A DNA stretch of 64,000 nt from assembly GCA_964368455.1 (NCBI GenBank), contig CAYJAZ010000008.1, positions 55,523 through 119,522 of the forward strand, in the 5' to 3' direction. The translations under genes and the position numbers were made by a program. Below are positions 52,713 to 61,947 of this stretch, in pieces. Below the pieces are notes generated by a model. It made no database searches, had not been told where the DNA came from, and worked only from the letters and a program-made list of their open reading frames with translations. Position 1 is the stretch's first letter. Each line of letters opens with the position of its first letter. Source of the stretch: CAYJAZ01 sp964368455 (lineage in GTDB: Bacteria > Desulfobacterota > Desulfovibrionia > Desulfovibrionales > Desulfovibrionaceae).

Positions 52713-53681
52713 ATGTCTGCTTCTACACACAATCAAACACAAAATCAAGATAATACAAAGAATAAAAAAACTCTTGAATTAAGACCTTCTACACTTTCTC
52801 TTGTGATTAAAATGATTCTTTGTGCTATTTTTTGGGGGGGAACCTTTATAGCTGGCCGTATTTCAGCCCCTTATGCCGATCCAGCTCTTATTGGATTTTT
52901 TAGATTCTTATGTGCGTCTTTAGTTCTTCTTTGTTTTACTTTATCAAAACATCTTTTTCTTATTCCTACAAAAAAACAATTTTTAGGCATAATTTTGTTA
53001 GCTTCAACAGGTATTTTAACATATAATCTTTGCTTTTTCTTAGGCCTACAGACTGTGCCAGCAAATAGGGCTTCATTAATTATAGCCAATAATCCACTTG
53101 CTATTGCCTTAGGTGCTGCAATTTTTTTAAAAGAAAAACTCACTATAAAACAACTTTTTGGCGTTGTTTTGAGTATACTTGGTGCTTCTATTATTATTTC
53201 AAAGGGTGATTTGCTCTCTTTGTTTAATTCTTTTTCTCAAGGTGATTTAATTATACTCGGCTGCGTTGCTTCATGGACTATTTATTCCTTACTTGGAAAG
53301 GTGGTTATAAATACATTACCTGCTTTAATCACAGTCACATGGACTTGTATTATTGGTTCATTTATGTTTTTGCCTTTAGCCTTTCCAGATTTTTCTCTTT
53401 CTGTAGAATATATTACACAATTTTCTTATCCATTTAAATTTTGGCTTAGTGTATTTTATCTTGGTTTTTTTGGAACTGCACTTGGCTTTGTTTGGTTTTA
53501 TGATGCTGTCAAATATTTAGGTGCTGCAAAAGCTGCTGTATTTATTAATATTGTGCCAATAAGCGGAGTTATTTTAAGCGCATTGATATTAAATGAACCA
53601 ATAACCTTATCTATTTTAATTGGCGGAATATTTACTTTGACTGGAGTCTATATAGCAAGCAAAAAGACTAAAAATAGCTAA
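52713..53681 (+). CDS. EamA-family (DMT superfamily) exporter
   Basis: A 322-residue inner-membrane protein with ten helices in two EamA repeats (about 30-160 and 175-315), of the RhaT/YdcZ-like metabolite exporter group. Typical segments are ILCAIFWGGTFIAGRISAPYADP, GLQTVPANRASLIIANNPLAIALGA and KYLGAAKAAVFINIVPISGVILSALILNE. ATG at 52713 has GAGGGA 4 nt upstream and is preferred over the ATG at 52701. Substrate not predictable. Divergent from an XRE regulator. Confidence 0.85.
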   Translation: MSASTHNQTQNQDNTKNKKTLELRPSTLSLVIKMILCAIFWGGTFIAGRISAPYADPALIGFFRFLCASLVLLCFTLSKHLFLIPTKKQFLGIILLASTGILTYNLCFFLGLQTVPANRASLIIANNPLAIALGAAIFLKEKLTIKQLFGVVLSILGASIIISKGDLLSLFNSFSQGDLIILGCVASWTIYSLLGKVVINTLPALITVTWTCIIGSFMFLPLAFPDFSLSVEYITQFSYPFKFWLSVFYLGFFGTALGFVWFYDAVKYLGAAKAAVFINIVPISGVILSALILNEPITLSILIGGIFTLTGVYIASKKTKNS

Positions 53682-53726
53682 TATTTTTAGAAAGACATTC
53701 TAGTAAAATAAAATTATTTTTATTTT

Positions 53727-55070
53727 CTAAAAAAGCATCAAAGAAGCCAAGGCTAAAAAGACAAAGAAACCAACTCCGTCAGTAACAGCAGTCAAGAAAA
53801 TACTTGAAGCTTGTGCTGGATCTCTACCAAGAGAACGTAATATTAAAGGTATTGTCGCACCAAAGATAGCTCCTAAAATCATATCAAAAGACAAGGCAAT
53901 AACCATAACTAGTGCAAGTTTTTCGTTTCCAAATAAGTAATAGACGCCAAAATACACAATTATAGAGAGAATCAAACTTGAAAATACACCAATTTTAGCT
54001 TCTCTAATCACTGCCTTCCATGATTTTTTTGCATTAAAAGCTTCTACAGCTAATTGCCTGATCATTACAGCCAAAGCTTGTTGTCCTGTATTTCCAGATT
54101 GATTTGCAACTATAGGCATAAGAACAGCTAAAGTAGCCATTTGTGCTATAGTGCCGTCAAAAAGATAGACAACAAAAGCAGAAATAGAAGAATTAAATAA
54201 GTTCACTAAAAGCCAAGGTAAACGCATTTTTACTGATGATAGCCAATAAGTATCAATGTCCTCGTCTTGCCCCGCACCAACCATTCCAAGCATATCAGCA
54301 CTTGCTTCGTCTTGAATAAGATCAAAAGCATCATCGTGCGTGATGACACCAAGTACGCGATTTGTTCTATCTACTACAGGTAAAGAAGCAAAACCATATT
54401 TAATAAATATATGTCCTAAATCTTTTTTAGGCATATCATATGGAATACTAATAAGTTCTTGTTCGCCAAGATATTTATCAACTGTAATATGTCTTGGCAT
54501 ACGCATAAGATCACGCATAGTCAAAATATTAGTTAAGGCATCTTCATCATTGACTAAATATACATAATACACATCTTCAAATTCATCTATATTTGAACGT
54601 ATATGCGAAATAATTTCATCTGCTGTAGAGCTTGTATGTAGTATGATAATTTCTGTATTCATCATACCAGCTGCCGTTTCAGGATCAAAGCTCATCAAAG
54701 AACGTAATTCTTCAGCATCGTCAAGATCCATTCCATTTAAAATAGAATCTCTTTGACTTTCTTCAAGTTCATCTAAAACGTCAGCCGCATCGTCAGGACT
54801 CATTTCAGAAACAATAGCCACAGCTTCATTCAAGCTCAAAGATTCAAGAACATCAGAAGCGTGATCATCATCAAGTTCAGCTAAAGTTTCAGCAGCGTCA
54901 TTTGGCGACATTGTTTTTAGAATATCAACTTGCTTCTCAAAAGGAAGATTTTCAATATGTTCAGCCCTGTCAACTGGATGCATATTCTCATTATCTTTGA
55001 TCTTTTGCTCAATATCTTCAGTATTCGGCAAGTTTTGACTAATAATTTTATCGTCAATATTATTATCCAT
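53727..55070 (-). CDS. mgtE: MgtE-type magnesium transporter
   Basis: Magnesium channel gated by cytosolic Mg2+. The 447-residue chain has an acidic MgtE N domain with helical LSLNEAVAIVSEMSPDDAADVLDEL repeats (about 30-125), two CBS domains (about 130-255), and a five-helix pore (about 280-447, with MPIVANQSGNTGQQALAVMIRQLA, the conserved pore region). ATG at 55070 has GGAGGG 7 nt upstream. No M-box riboswitch is seen in the 268-nt upstream region. Confidence 0.92.
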   Translation of the reverse strand: MDNNIDDKIISQNLPNTEDIEQKIKDNENMHPVDRAEHIENLPFEKQVDILKTMSPNDAAETLAELDDDHASDVLESLSLNEAVAIVSEMSPDDAADVLDELEESQRDSILNGMDLDDAEELRSLMSFDPETAAGMMNTEIIILHTSSTADEIISHIRSNIDEFEDVYYVYLVNDEDALTNILTMRDLMRMPRHITVDKYLGEQELISIPYDMPKKDLGHIFIKYGFASLPVVDRTNRVLGVITHDDAFDLIQDEASADMLGMVGAGQDEDIDTYWLSSVKMRLPWLLVNLFNSSISAFVVYLFDGTIAQMATLAVLMPIVANQSGNTGQQALAVMIRQLAVEAFNAKKSWKAVIREAKIGVFSSLILSIIVYFGVYYLFGNEKLALVMVIALSFDMILGAIFGATIPLILRSLGRDPAQASSIFLTAVTDGVGFFVFLALASLMLF

Positions 55071-55338
55071 AGCTCTTCCCTCCAAAGATATTAAAATAAG
55101 ATATATGTAAGATATTTGAATTAAATTTTTTCTATATTAATTATTTAGAATTAAATAGCAAGTGATTTTTTTCTATACTTTTTTTTTATGACAATCGTGT
55201 GACAAAAGCATCAAAAAATAAAGATATCCTCATAGAGAGTAGTTTTACTTTCTCAAACTTTTCATGTATACTTTCTTTATAATCTAACACTCTAAAAATA
55301 TACTAAAATCCATTTATAGGCAAGAAGATAGGAGATGT

Positions 55339-56544
55339 ATGAAAAAAGAAATTACAAATTCACATTTTTCAAAAAATACACATTCTACTACAAGAAAAAA
55401 AAACCTGCATAGCCGTAGAAATACACTAAAATATCTAGTAGCAAGCTCTTTATTTTTATCCTTGCCTGCTTTTATTAAAAATGCTTATGCCTTACCTCGC
55501 TCTTTAGACGATCTAAAGAAGATACCAGAATCAATTGTTAAAACTTCTGTCACCTATGGAGCTATTCCTTCTATTAATAAGGTTAACTATCTTTCTGTTG
55601 CTGATGCAAATCTTATTTTAGATAATGATGATGTAGTCTTTGTTATAAAAATGCCCAAAGATCCAAAAGACATAAGAATCGTTTCACAAAAACTACTTGT
55701 CTGGCATGAAATAATAAATTTCCATGAATTTGATGGATCATCCTATTCTCTCACTTATTCACCTCTTTCTGGCTCTCTTGCTTTCTATGATACAAAAGTT
55801 CAAAATCAAAGCCTTATTTTAGACGCAAATGGCCAATTATACAACAATAACAGTGTTCTTATAGACAGAAATACAGGTTCTCTTTGGTCACAATTATTAG
55901 GCATGTGCTTTGAAGGTCCGCTTTTAGGAAGAGGCCTTGTTCAAGAGCCTGTATTATGGACAAAATGGAATTACGCAAAGAAAGTTTATAGAGAAGCAAG
56001 GGTTGTGGAACATCCAAAAGCCACACAATCACGACTTTACGGCCGTGATCCTTATGGTGCTTTCAATAAAACCGACACCTATTACCAAAACGATTCCATC
56101 AACTACCCCCTTACTCATTTTGACAGAAGAATGCCTCCAAAAACTCTCATTTTTGGCATAGAAGACAATAAAGCCCCTATGGCAATTGATATTGCCTATA
56201 TCAAAAAGAAAAAGCTTGTAAATTTCTATCTTGGCCCAAAAGCATTACTTGCTCTTTACGACAAAGACTTAGACACTGTTCGAATTTTTGACAGGTCTTT
56301 TTGGCATAGCGATAAACCAGCTCTTTTCACCTATAAAAATAATAAAATCCAAGATTTTCTTACAAGAAGTATATGGAATGCTGACGGAAAATGCATAGAA
56401 GGTAATCTTATAGAAGCTTCCTTAAAAGAAATATATGGCATTTATTCTTTTTGGTTTGCCTATGCTGCCATGCATCCTGAAACTTTCACAGTTCCAGGTG
56501 AAAATGATGTGCCTGACTTTGCTTTAGAAGATCCGCTTGCATAA
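55339..56544 (+). CDS. DUF3179 protein with twin-arginine signal
   Basis: A 401-residue exported protein. A Tat-like signal, SRRNTLKYLVASSLFLSLPAF (about residues 25-45), is preceded by an unusually long basic N-region. The DUF3179 core has LTYSPLSGSLAFYDTK, the LYNNNSVLIDRNTGSLWSQ segment and the GKCIEGNLIEA segment. Function of the family is unknown; it is found in anaerobes and archaea. AGGAG precedes ATG by 4-5 nt. It stands alone, divergent from mgtE. Confidence 0.78.
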   Translation: MKKEITNSHFSKNTHSTTRKKNLHSRRNTLKYLVASSLFLSLPAFIKNAYALPRSLDDLKKIPESIVKTSVTYGAIPSINKVNYLSVADANLILDNDDVVFVIKMPKDPKDIRIVSQKLLVWHEIINFHEFDGSSYSLTYSPLSGSLAFYDTKVQNQSLILDANGQLYNNNSVLIDRNTGSLWSQLLGMCFEGPLLGRGLVQEPVLWTKWNYAKKVYREARVVEHPKATQSRLYGRDPYGAFNKTDTYYQNDSINYPLTHFDRRMPPKTLIFGIEDNKAPMAIDIAYIKKKKLVNFYLGPKALLALYDKDLDTVRIFDRSFWHSDKPALFTYKNNKIQDFLTRSIWNADGKCIEGNLIEASLKEIYGIYSFWFAYAAMHPETFTVPGENDVPDFALEDPLA

Positions 56545-56670
56545 TAAAAAATAAAATTTCATTTTTCTTTGAATGCTTTTTATACACTTTTTTTTGGTAT
56601 CTGTATAATTATTATACAGCCGAAAAAGAGTGTATTTTATTTAATGCTGTAAATACAGCATATTACATTT

Positions 56671-56685
56671 TGGCACGGAATATGC
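56671..56685 (+). promoter_or_regulatory. Sigma-54 (RpoN) -24/-12 promoter
   Basis: TGGCACGGAATATGC matches TGGCACG-N4-TTGC at all positions except ATGC for TTGC, with the required GG-N10-GC spacing. Transcription would start near 56697. Confidence 0.65.
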
Positions 56686-56696
56686 TATATACAATA

Positions 56697-57137
56697 TAGA
56701 AGATATACAAAAAAGATTGTAATAATTTGTATAGATAAGCAAAAGAAAATGCTTTTACTTTATATAAAGCACTGTAAAGTAACTATAGATTTTCTTTTAT
56801 TAAACAAGTGCTCTGTTCATAATAAAACACTCTCCTTAAGTGTACACCTAAAGAAAGCTTGTATGGCAAATAAGCTTTATAAAGCTTTCTTTAGTCCTTC
56901 ATTCTATAATTTACTTAGTAAATTTATATATAAAATGAAAGTGTAGATATTTATTAAACCCCATAGATAAATCATCTTTCTTTCTTGTCTCAAAACTCTA
57001 ACTTTTTTACCTGTACATTTGTTTACTTCATGATAAGCCCACATAATCATAAGCAAATAATCCCTCTCACTCAATTCACCACAAACAAAAAAACTCCATA
57101 AAGTGAAACCAAGACAATAGTCTTGGTTTTCTCTTTT
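56697..57137 (+). ncRNA. Candidate sigma-54-dependent non-coding RNA
   Basis: Inferred from a -24/-12 promoter at one end and an intrinsic terminator at the other, about 440 nt apart, with no credible reading frame between. It contains unpaired pyrimidine patches (CTCTCC, CCCTCTCAC) that could pair with Shine-Dalgarno sequences. Expression is unproven; the alternative is a terminated leader of the MFS gene. Confidence 0.35.
57106..57137 (+). terminator. Terminator of the interval before the MFS gene
   Basis: A perfect 10-bp stem, AAACCAAGAC/GTCTTGGTTT, with an AATA loop followed by TCTCTTTT. It does not follow any gene on the plus strand within 560 nt. Confidence 0.82.
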
Positions 57138-57249
57138 AACAGCTCTTTACTCGCTATAGAATAGATTTACTAAATTAATTGCAGTATTAATCACTTGACT
57201 TTAATATAGACAAGCTTAAAGTTGAAAAAAATAGAATATTGGATTGTGT

Positions 57250-58467
57250 ATGAAAATTAGTCAAGTAGTCATAAATTATGTAAGGCCTACTGAAATTGTA
57301 GAAGATTTACAAAGAAGAACCTTTCTTTTCTTGTTTATTCTCACCTTTGCCCAAATTGTATCTTACCAAGCATGGCAAACACTTTATACAAATTATGTAG
57401 TTGAAATTTTAGATTTAAATGCTGCACAAAATGGTATTACACAATCTGTAAGAGAATTGCCTGGCTTACTTGCAATTTCTGTTTTATTATGGCTCAAATT
57501 CTTCACAGAAGAAAGTATGGCTGTTATTTCAGTGCTTTTCTTAGGTATTGGCGTTATGCTCACAGGCATGTTTCAATCCTATACAGGCATATTAATGACA
57601 ACATTTTGTATGTCTATAGGTTTTCATTATTTTGAAACCATCAATCAATCCATTTTATTACAATCTTTTAGTACAAAAACAGCGCCTCTTGTTTTTGGTA
57701 GATTGAGAAGTATTTCAGCCTTAGGAACTATCTTTGTTTCATTACTTCTTCTTTATTTTGTTTCTAAATTCGATTATTTACATATATATTTTATTACTGG
57801 TTTAATTGGTATTATCGGTGCATTATTTGCTTTACAAAAAAAACCTGATTTATCAAGCTTGCCTACAGTCCAAAAGAAAAATCTTATATTTAAAAAGAAA
57901 TATTGGCTTTTTTATTCACTCACCTTTCTTTCAGGTGGAAGAAGACAGATTTTTACAATCTTTTCTCTCTTTTTATTAGTGGAAAAATTTGGATTTTCAG
58001 CCACTATGATCACATTTTTATTCTTGATTAATAATACAGTAAATTTCTTCTTGAATCCTGTAATAGGCAGGCTTATCAATATATTAGGTGAAAAAAAATT
58101 ACTCACTCTTCAATTTGCCCCAGCCTTTTTTATATTCTTAGGTTATGCTTATTTAGAAAATCCATACATAGTTGCATTTCTATATATTTTAGATCAATTT
58201 ACCTTTAGTTTCAATATTGCAGAAAAAACCTTTTTCCAAAAAATGGGTGAAGCAGAAGACATTTCGCCTTCAATGGCAGTGAGCTTTACAATAAATCATA
58301 TATCGGCTGTTATTGTGCCTACAATTGGCGGGGCTCTTTGGCTTTTAGATTATAAATTACCTTTCTTTATCGGTGCTGGCCTTGCCCTTATATCATTATT
58401 TCTTGTGCAATTTATAGACAAAGAAATAGCTAAAGCACACAATGAAAGAGGCATAATTAAAGCATAA
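57250..58467 (+). CDS. Major facilitator superfamily transporter
   Basis: A 405-residue inner-membrane protein with about twelve hydrophobic helices. The loop between helices 2 and 3 is not a clear sugar-type motif. No substrate motif is recognised; the sequence resembles uncharacterised MFS_1 proteins. ATG at 57250 is used rather than an in-frame TTG at 57244; the ribosome-binding site is weak (TGGA). It follows the orphan sigma-54 interval and is closed by a terminator shared with phoU. Confidence 0.78.
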   Translation: MKISQVVINYVRPTEIVEDLQRRTFLFLFILTFAQIVSYQAWQTLYTNYVVEILDLNAAQNGITQSVRELPGLLAISVLLWLKFFTEESMAVISVLFLGIGVMLTGMFQSYTGILMTTFCMSIGFHYFETINQSILLQSFSTKTAPLVFGRLRSISALGTIFVSLLLLYFVSKFDYLHIYFITGLIGIIGALFALQKKPDLSSLPTVQKKNLIFKKKYWLFYSLTFLSGGRRQIFTIFSLFLLVEKFGFSATMITFLFLINNTVNFFLNPVIGRLINILGEKKLLTLQFAPAFFIFLGYAYLENPYIVAFLYILDQFTFSFNIAEKTFFQKMGEAEDISPSMAVSFTINHISAVIVPTIGGALWLLDYKLPFFIGAGLALISLFLVQFIDKEIAKAHNERGIIKA

Positions 58468-58490
58468 TAAAAAGAATTTTAAAACAAAAA

Positions 58491-58518
58491 AACTCATAGT
58501 TTAAGCTATGAGTTTTTT
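58491..58518. terminator. Bidirectional terminator between MFS and phoU genes
   Basis: AACTCATAG pairs with CTATGAGTT, TTTAAG loop, A-run on the left and T-run on the right, between convergent genes. Confidence 0.85.
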
Positions 58519-58536
58519 ATTTTTTTATAAATGCTA

Positions 58537-59214
58537 TTATGCAGGTTGGTGCTTAAGATTTATTCCATCAACTATAAAATAGGTGTGTTCAGCAATATTT
58601 ATCGCTCTTGAAGCAATTCTGTCTACTGAACGGGAAATAAGAATATAGGATAAAGCAATTCTTGGTTCTATTTCATTTGAGTGTAAAGCCTTTGTGCAAT
58701 AATCTAAAGCAAGTACAGAAAGTTTTGCAATTTCATCAGATTGTTGACGTAAATGAGCTGCAATTTCTGTGTCTTTATCTCTAAAAGATTGAATTCCCTC
58801 TTCAAGTAAAACTTGAGCTTTTTTACAAAGTTCGAGTATAGCTTGCGGAGCTTGATGATAATCTAATTCTTTTAAGGTTAGGATATTATTTGCAATATTA
58901 ACAGATTCATCACCTATTCTTTCTAAATCAACAACTAAACGAATAGTTGAAATAAGCAAACGAAGATCAGAAGCTACAGGTTGAGTTCTTGCAAGAATGT
59001 TTAAAGTAGAAGCGTCGATTTCTAATTCTAAATTATCAATTTCATATTCTGTATTGGTAACTTTTTGAGCAAGATCTATATCAAGATTTTCTAAAGCTTT
59101 CACTGAATTGTTAAAAGCTTGTTGGCTTTTTGCCGCCATGAATAAAACTCTTAAACGTAAATCGTCAACTAAAACTTGGATATGACTTTCAATATGGGAT
59201 TTAATGGATTCCAT
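58537..59214 (-). CDS. phoU: Phosphate signalling protein PhoU
   Basis: Two three-helix PhoU repeats (225 residues) that couple the Pst transporter state to PhoR and restrain phosphate uptake. Repeat motifs are EYEIDNLELEID (about 57-68) and ILISRSVDRIASRAINIAEHTYF (about 193-215), with VDLERIGDESVNIANN (about 92-107) carrying the metal-binding ExxxD patches. AAAGGAG about 8 nt before ATG. It is the last gene of the pst operon. Confidence 0.95.
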   Translation of the reverse strand: MESIKSHIESHIQVLVDDLRLRVLFMAAKSQQAFNNSVKALENLDIDLAQKVTNTEYEIDNLELEIDASTLNILARTQPVASDLRLLISTIRLVVDLERIGDESVNIANNILTLKELDYHQAPQAILELCKKAQVLLEEGIQSFRDKDTEIAAHLRQQSDEIAKLSVLALDYCTKALHSNEIEPRIALSYILISRSVDRIASRAINIAEHTYFIVDGINLKHQPA

Positions 59215-59276
59215 AAAATTGAACTCCTTTTTATGGTATAATATTGTATAATTTTATTAGTTAATTTTTATAAGGC

Positions 59277-60035
59277 CTAGCCAAAACGGCCAGTAATATA
59301 ATCTTCAGTTTGTTTTAAGCTTGGATTTGTAAAAAGCTTGTCTGTTGAAGAATATTCGATCAATTTACCCATATAGAAAAATGCTGTATTGTCCGATACA
59401 CGTGCAGCTTGTTGCATATTATGTGTTACAATAATGATAGTGAGTTGACTTTTTAATTCGTGTATACCCTCTTCAATATGCTGTGTTGCAATTGGATCAA
59501 GTGCAGAAGCTGGCTCATCCATAAGTAAAACTTCTGGTTCAACAGCTAAAGCTCTAGCAATACATAAACGTTGTTGCTGGCCGCCTGATAGCCCTAAAGC
59601 TGATGAATGTAAACGATCCTTTACTTCATTGAATAAAGCAGCACGTTTAAGAGAATTTTCAACTTTTTCAGCTATATACATTTCATCTTTTATTCCATTT
59701 ACTCTCAAACCATAAGCTACATTTTCAAAAATAGTTTTAGGAAATGGATTTGGTTTTTGAAAAACCATTCCAACTCTTCTGCGTAAATCCACACAATCTT
59801 TAGCTTCTAATATAGATTCATTATCAAGTAAGATTTTACCTTCTGTTCGTGTGTTTGGAATAAGATCATTCATTCTGTTAAGGCAGCGTAAAAAAGTAGA
59901 TTTACCGCAACCAGATGGGCCTATAAGTGCAGTCACTTTCTTATCAACAAATTCTAAATTGATATCGTAAAGAGCTTGTGATGCACCGTAAAAAAAGTTG
60001 AGCTTTTGAGCTTCTATTTTGATTTGTTCAGACAT
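59277..60035 (-). CDS. pstB: Phosphate ABC transporter ATPase PstB
   Basis: Energises high-affinity phosphate import. The 252-residue ATPase has GPSGCGKSTFLRCLNRMND (Walker A, about 39-57), a Q-loop in GMVFQKPNPFPKTIFENVAYG, LSGGQQQRLCIARAL (signature) and LLMDEPASALDP (Walker B), with the PstB-typical CLNRMNDLIP segment. GGAGA is 5 nt before ATG. Upstream is phoR and downstream is phoU. Confidence 0.96.
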   Translation of the reverse strand: MSEQIKIEAQKLNFFYGASQALYDINLEFVDKKVTALIGPSGCGKSTFLRCLNRMNDLIPNTRTEGKILLDNESILEAKDCVDLRRRVGMVFQKPNPFPKTIFENVAYGLRVNGIKDEMYIAEKVENSLKRAALFNEVKDRLHSSALGLSGGQQQRLCIARALAVEPEVLLMDEPASALDPIATQHIEEGIHELKSQLTIIIVTHNMQQAARVSDNTAFFYMGKLIEYSSTDKLFTNPSLKQTEDYITGRFG

Positions 60036-60090
60036 GGAATCTCCATATTGTATATGTTATTCATTTAAAATTTATACTTATAATGTAAAA

Positions 60091-61941
60091 CTAATCACAT
60101 TCATGAGTTTTTGCATTTGCATAAGGCAAACTAAATTTAATAGTTGCCCCAACTGTTTTATTTGTTTCAATTAATGCTTTATAATTATGTAAAGCATATA
60201 TATTTCCGTGGTATTTTTCAACTATATGCTTACAAAGTGAAAGCCCTAAGCCTGTAGAAAAATTCTCTTGATTGCATCTGTGTTTTTCAACTCTATAGAA
60301 ACGTTCAAAAACTCTCGTTGTATCATCTTCTGGAATACCTAAACCAAAATCTTGAATATAGATAGCACATTGGCCATAGTTTTCTTCGCTATAAAGCACT
60401 ATTTCACTTTCTTCTGGAGCATAACGAAGAGCATTTTCAATAAGATTTCTAAAGATTTGGCTTAATCTATCCGCGTCTATAGCAACTAATGTTTTTAAAT
60501 CTAATTTATTTACTAATTGCAATTTCTTAGCTTCTAAAAGATTTTGACATTCTTCTAAAGCTATGTCTAAACCTTGCTCAATACGTGCACAAGCTTTTTC
60601 ATCAATTGTACTGTTTTGTTCATTTTCTAAGATAGATAAAGAAAGTAAGTCTTTTACTATTCTGTCTAAATGTTTAGAATTTTTTACAATAATTTGTATA
60701 AAATTAGAAGCAATTTTTTTATCTAGATTTTCTTCTTGCACAAGTGAATTGAGAGTTTCTGCATAACCTTGTATAGCGGTGAGAGGAGTTCTTAATTCAT
60801 GCGACACATTAGCAATCAAATCTCTTTTGATTTGAATAAGTTTTGCAATAGCTGTTATATCGTGAAAAACTATAACTAAAAGAATATCTGGTTTTATGTC
60901 AGCAATTTCTCTTGGTTTTGAGATATTGATTTGAAAAACTTTTCCATGTATAGAATGCTGGAAAGTATAGAATTTTTCATCACTGGCCAAGATATTTTGT
61001 ATAGCATTTTCTAATTCTGCATCAGCAAAAACTTCAAGTGGAAGCTTTCCTTTGTATTGTGAGAGAAAATCTTGCACAGTAGAATGGTGTTGAAATATTT
61101 CAGGAAGTAAATCTGCAAAGGTAGAATTTATCTTTTTAATCGCACCTTTTTTATCAAGCACAAGCACACCTGAATTTATATCGTCTAATATGCTTTCTAA
61201 AGTTGCTTTTTGTGTAATTGAATATCTTAATTGATCATTTACCCTTGTTGCCATTTCAGACACTGCTTTTGAAAGTTCAGTAAATTCTGGTTTAGGAGGC
61301 AATAAAAGTTTTAATTCAGTATTTTTACATGCAGTATTATCAATAACTCTTTTCATTTGGTCGATAGCAGATGTCAATCTTTTTGTTAGATATACGCTAA
61401 AGATAAAAGCAAAAACAAGTAAGAAAAGAAATGAAAAACTAAGAATAGTAAATAATGTAGTCATTTCATTTGTTAAAGCTGTAGTAGGAATAGCTAAACG
61501 TAAATAGCCTGCAGGAAAAGTTTTAGTTTCTTGCATTTTTTGTGCTGTATAGACAAAGTCGAGATTGAGTGTATCACTGTATCTAACAAAAGCACCACTG
61601 CCATAATTGTTTGCTTCGATAACTTCTGGGCGAGTTGAGTGATCATCCATTGAAGCTAAATCTTTTTCGTCAACATTTGAATCGTAGAGCACAGTTCCAT
61701 CTTCAGCAATATAAGAAATTCTTACACCCTTAGAAAAATCAACAAGATTATTGATAGTTTCTTGTTTGGAGATATTTGCTGTTGAGAGGAATACTTTTTT
61801 GAGTAATTCGCTTTCTCTTTCGCCTGCTAAGGTAAAGTCCTCAACAATATAATTATGCAATGTGTGCCAGCTTATAGAAAGTGGAACAACTAAAGCGAGC
61901 AAAAAAATGGAAATAAATGAGATAAATAGCTTTTTTTTCAT
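60091..61941 (-). CDS. phoR: Phosphate-regulon type sensor histidine kinase PhoR
   Basis: Membrane sensor kinase (616 residues). Helix 1 (about 4-24), an extracytoplasmic region (about 28-160), helix 2 (about 165-187), HAMP, PAS (about 255-355), HisKA with the phosphorylated His in NVSHELRTPLTAIQGYAETL, and HATPase motifs NLIENALRY, DFGLGIPEDD, FERFYRVEKH and GLGLSLCKHI. Unlike the short PhoR of E. coli it has a full periplasmic domain, as in Gram-positives and Deltaproteobacteria. It sits inside the pst operon; the phoB regulator is not in the window. Confidence 0.9.
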   Translation of the reverse strand: MKKKLFISFISIFLLALVVPLSISWHTLHNYIVEDFTLAGERESELLKKVFLSTANISKQETINNLVDFSKGVRISYIAEDGTVLYDSNVDEKDLASMDDHSTRPEVIEANNYGSGAFVRYSDTLNLDFVYTAQKMQETKTFPAGYLRLAIPTTALTNEMTTLFTILSFSFLFLLVFAFIFSVYLTKRLTSAIDQMKRVIDNTACKNTELKLLLPPKPEFTELSKAVSEMATRVNDQLRYSITQKATLESILDDINSGVLVLDKKGAIKKINSTFADLLPEIFQHHSTVQDFLSQYKGKLPLEVFADAELENAIQNILASDEKFYTFQHSIHGKVFQINISKPREIADIKPDILLVIVFHDITAIAKLIQIKRDLIANVSHELRTPLTAIQGYAETLNSLVQEENLDKKIASNFIQIIVKNSKHLDRIVKDLLSLSILENEQNSTIDEKACARIEQGLDIALEECQNLLEAKKLQLVNKLDLKTLVAIDADRLSQIFRNLIENALRYAPEESEIVLYSEENYGQCAIYIQDFGLGIPEDDTTRVFERFYRVEKHRCNQENFSTGLGLSLCKHIVEKYHGNIYALHNYKALIETNKTVGATIKFSLPYANAKTHECD

Positions 61942-61947
61942 TGTTTC

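Larger units (their letters stand above)
56545..57249 (+). other. Non-coding interval with sigma-54 promoter, palindromes and terminator
   Basis: A 705-nt stretch without a convincing gene. In order: palindrome CTGTATAATTATTATACAG (56601-56619); palindrome ATGCTGTA-AA-TACAGCAT (56644-56661); a -24/-12 promoter (56671-56685); AT-rich sequence with further palindromes AAGCTTTA/TAAAGCTT and ATTTACT/AGTAAAT near 56870-56930; pyrimidine-rich patches; a strong terminator at 57106-57137; then the start region of the MFS gene. One 65-codon ORF (56749-56946) has no ribosome-binding site and no recognisable sequence. Confidence 0.6.

Noticed and set aside
55071..55338. M-box magnesium riboswitch upstream of mgtE
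   Set aside because: No conserved M-box segments or extended stems are visible on the minus strand.
56601..56661. LexA-type SOS boxes (CTGT...ACAG)
   Set aside because: The gaps between CTGT and ACAG are 11 and 4 nt, not the 8 of the E. coli-type box. They are treated as unassigned operators.
56749..56946. A 65-codon ORF inside the sigma-54 interval
   Set aside because: No ribosome-binding site, no recognisable domain, composition follows the AT-rich background. Kept only as a caveat to the non-coding RNA call.
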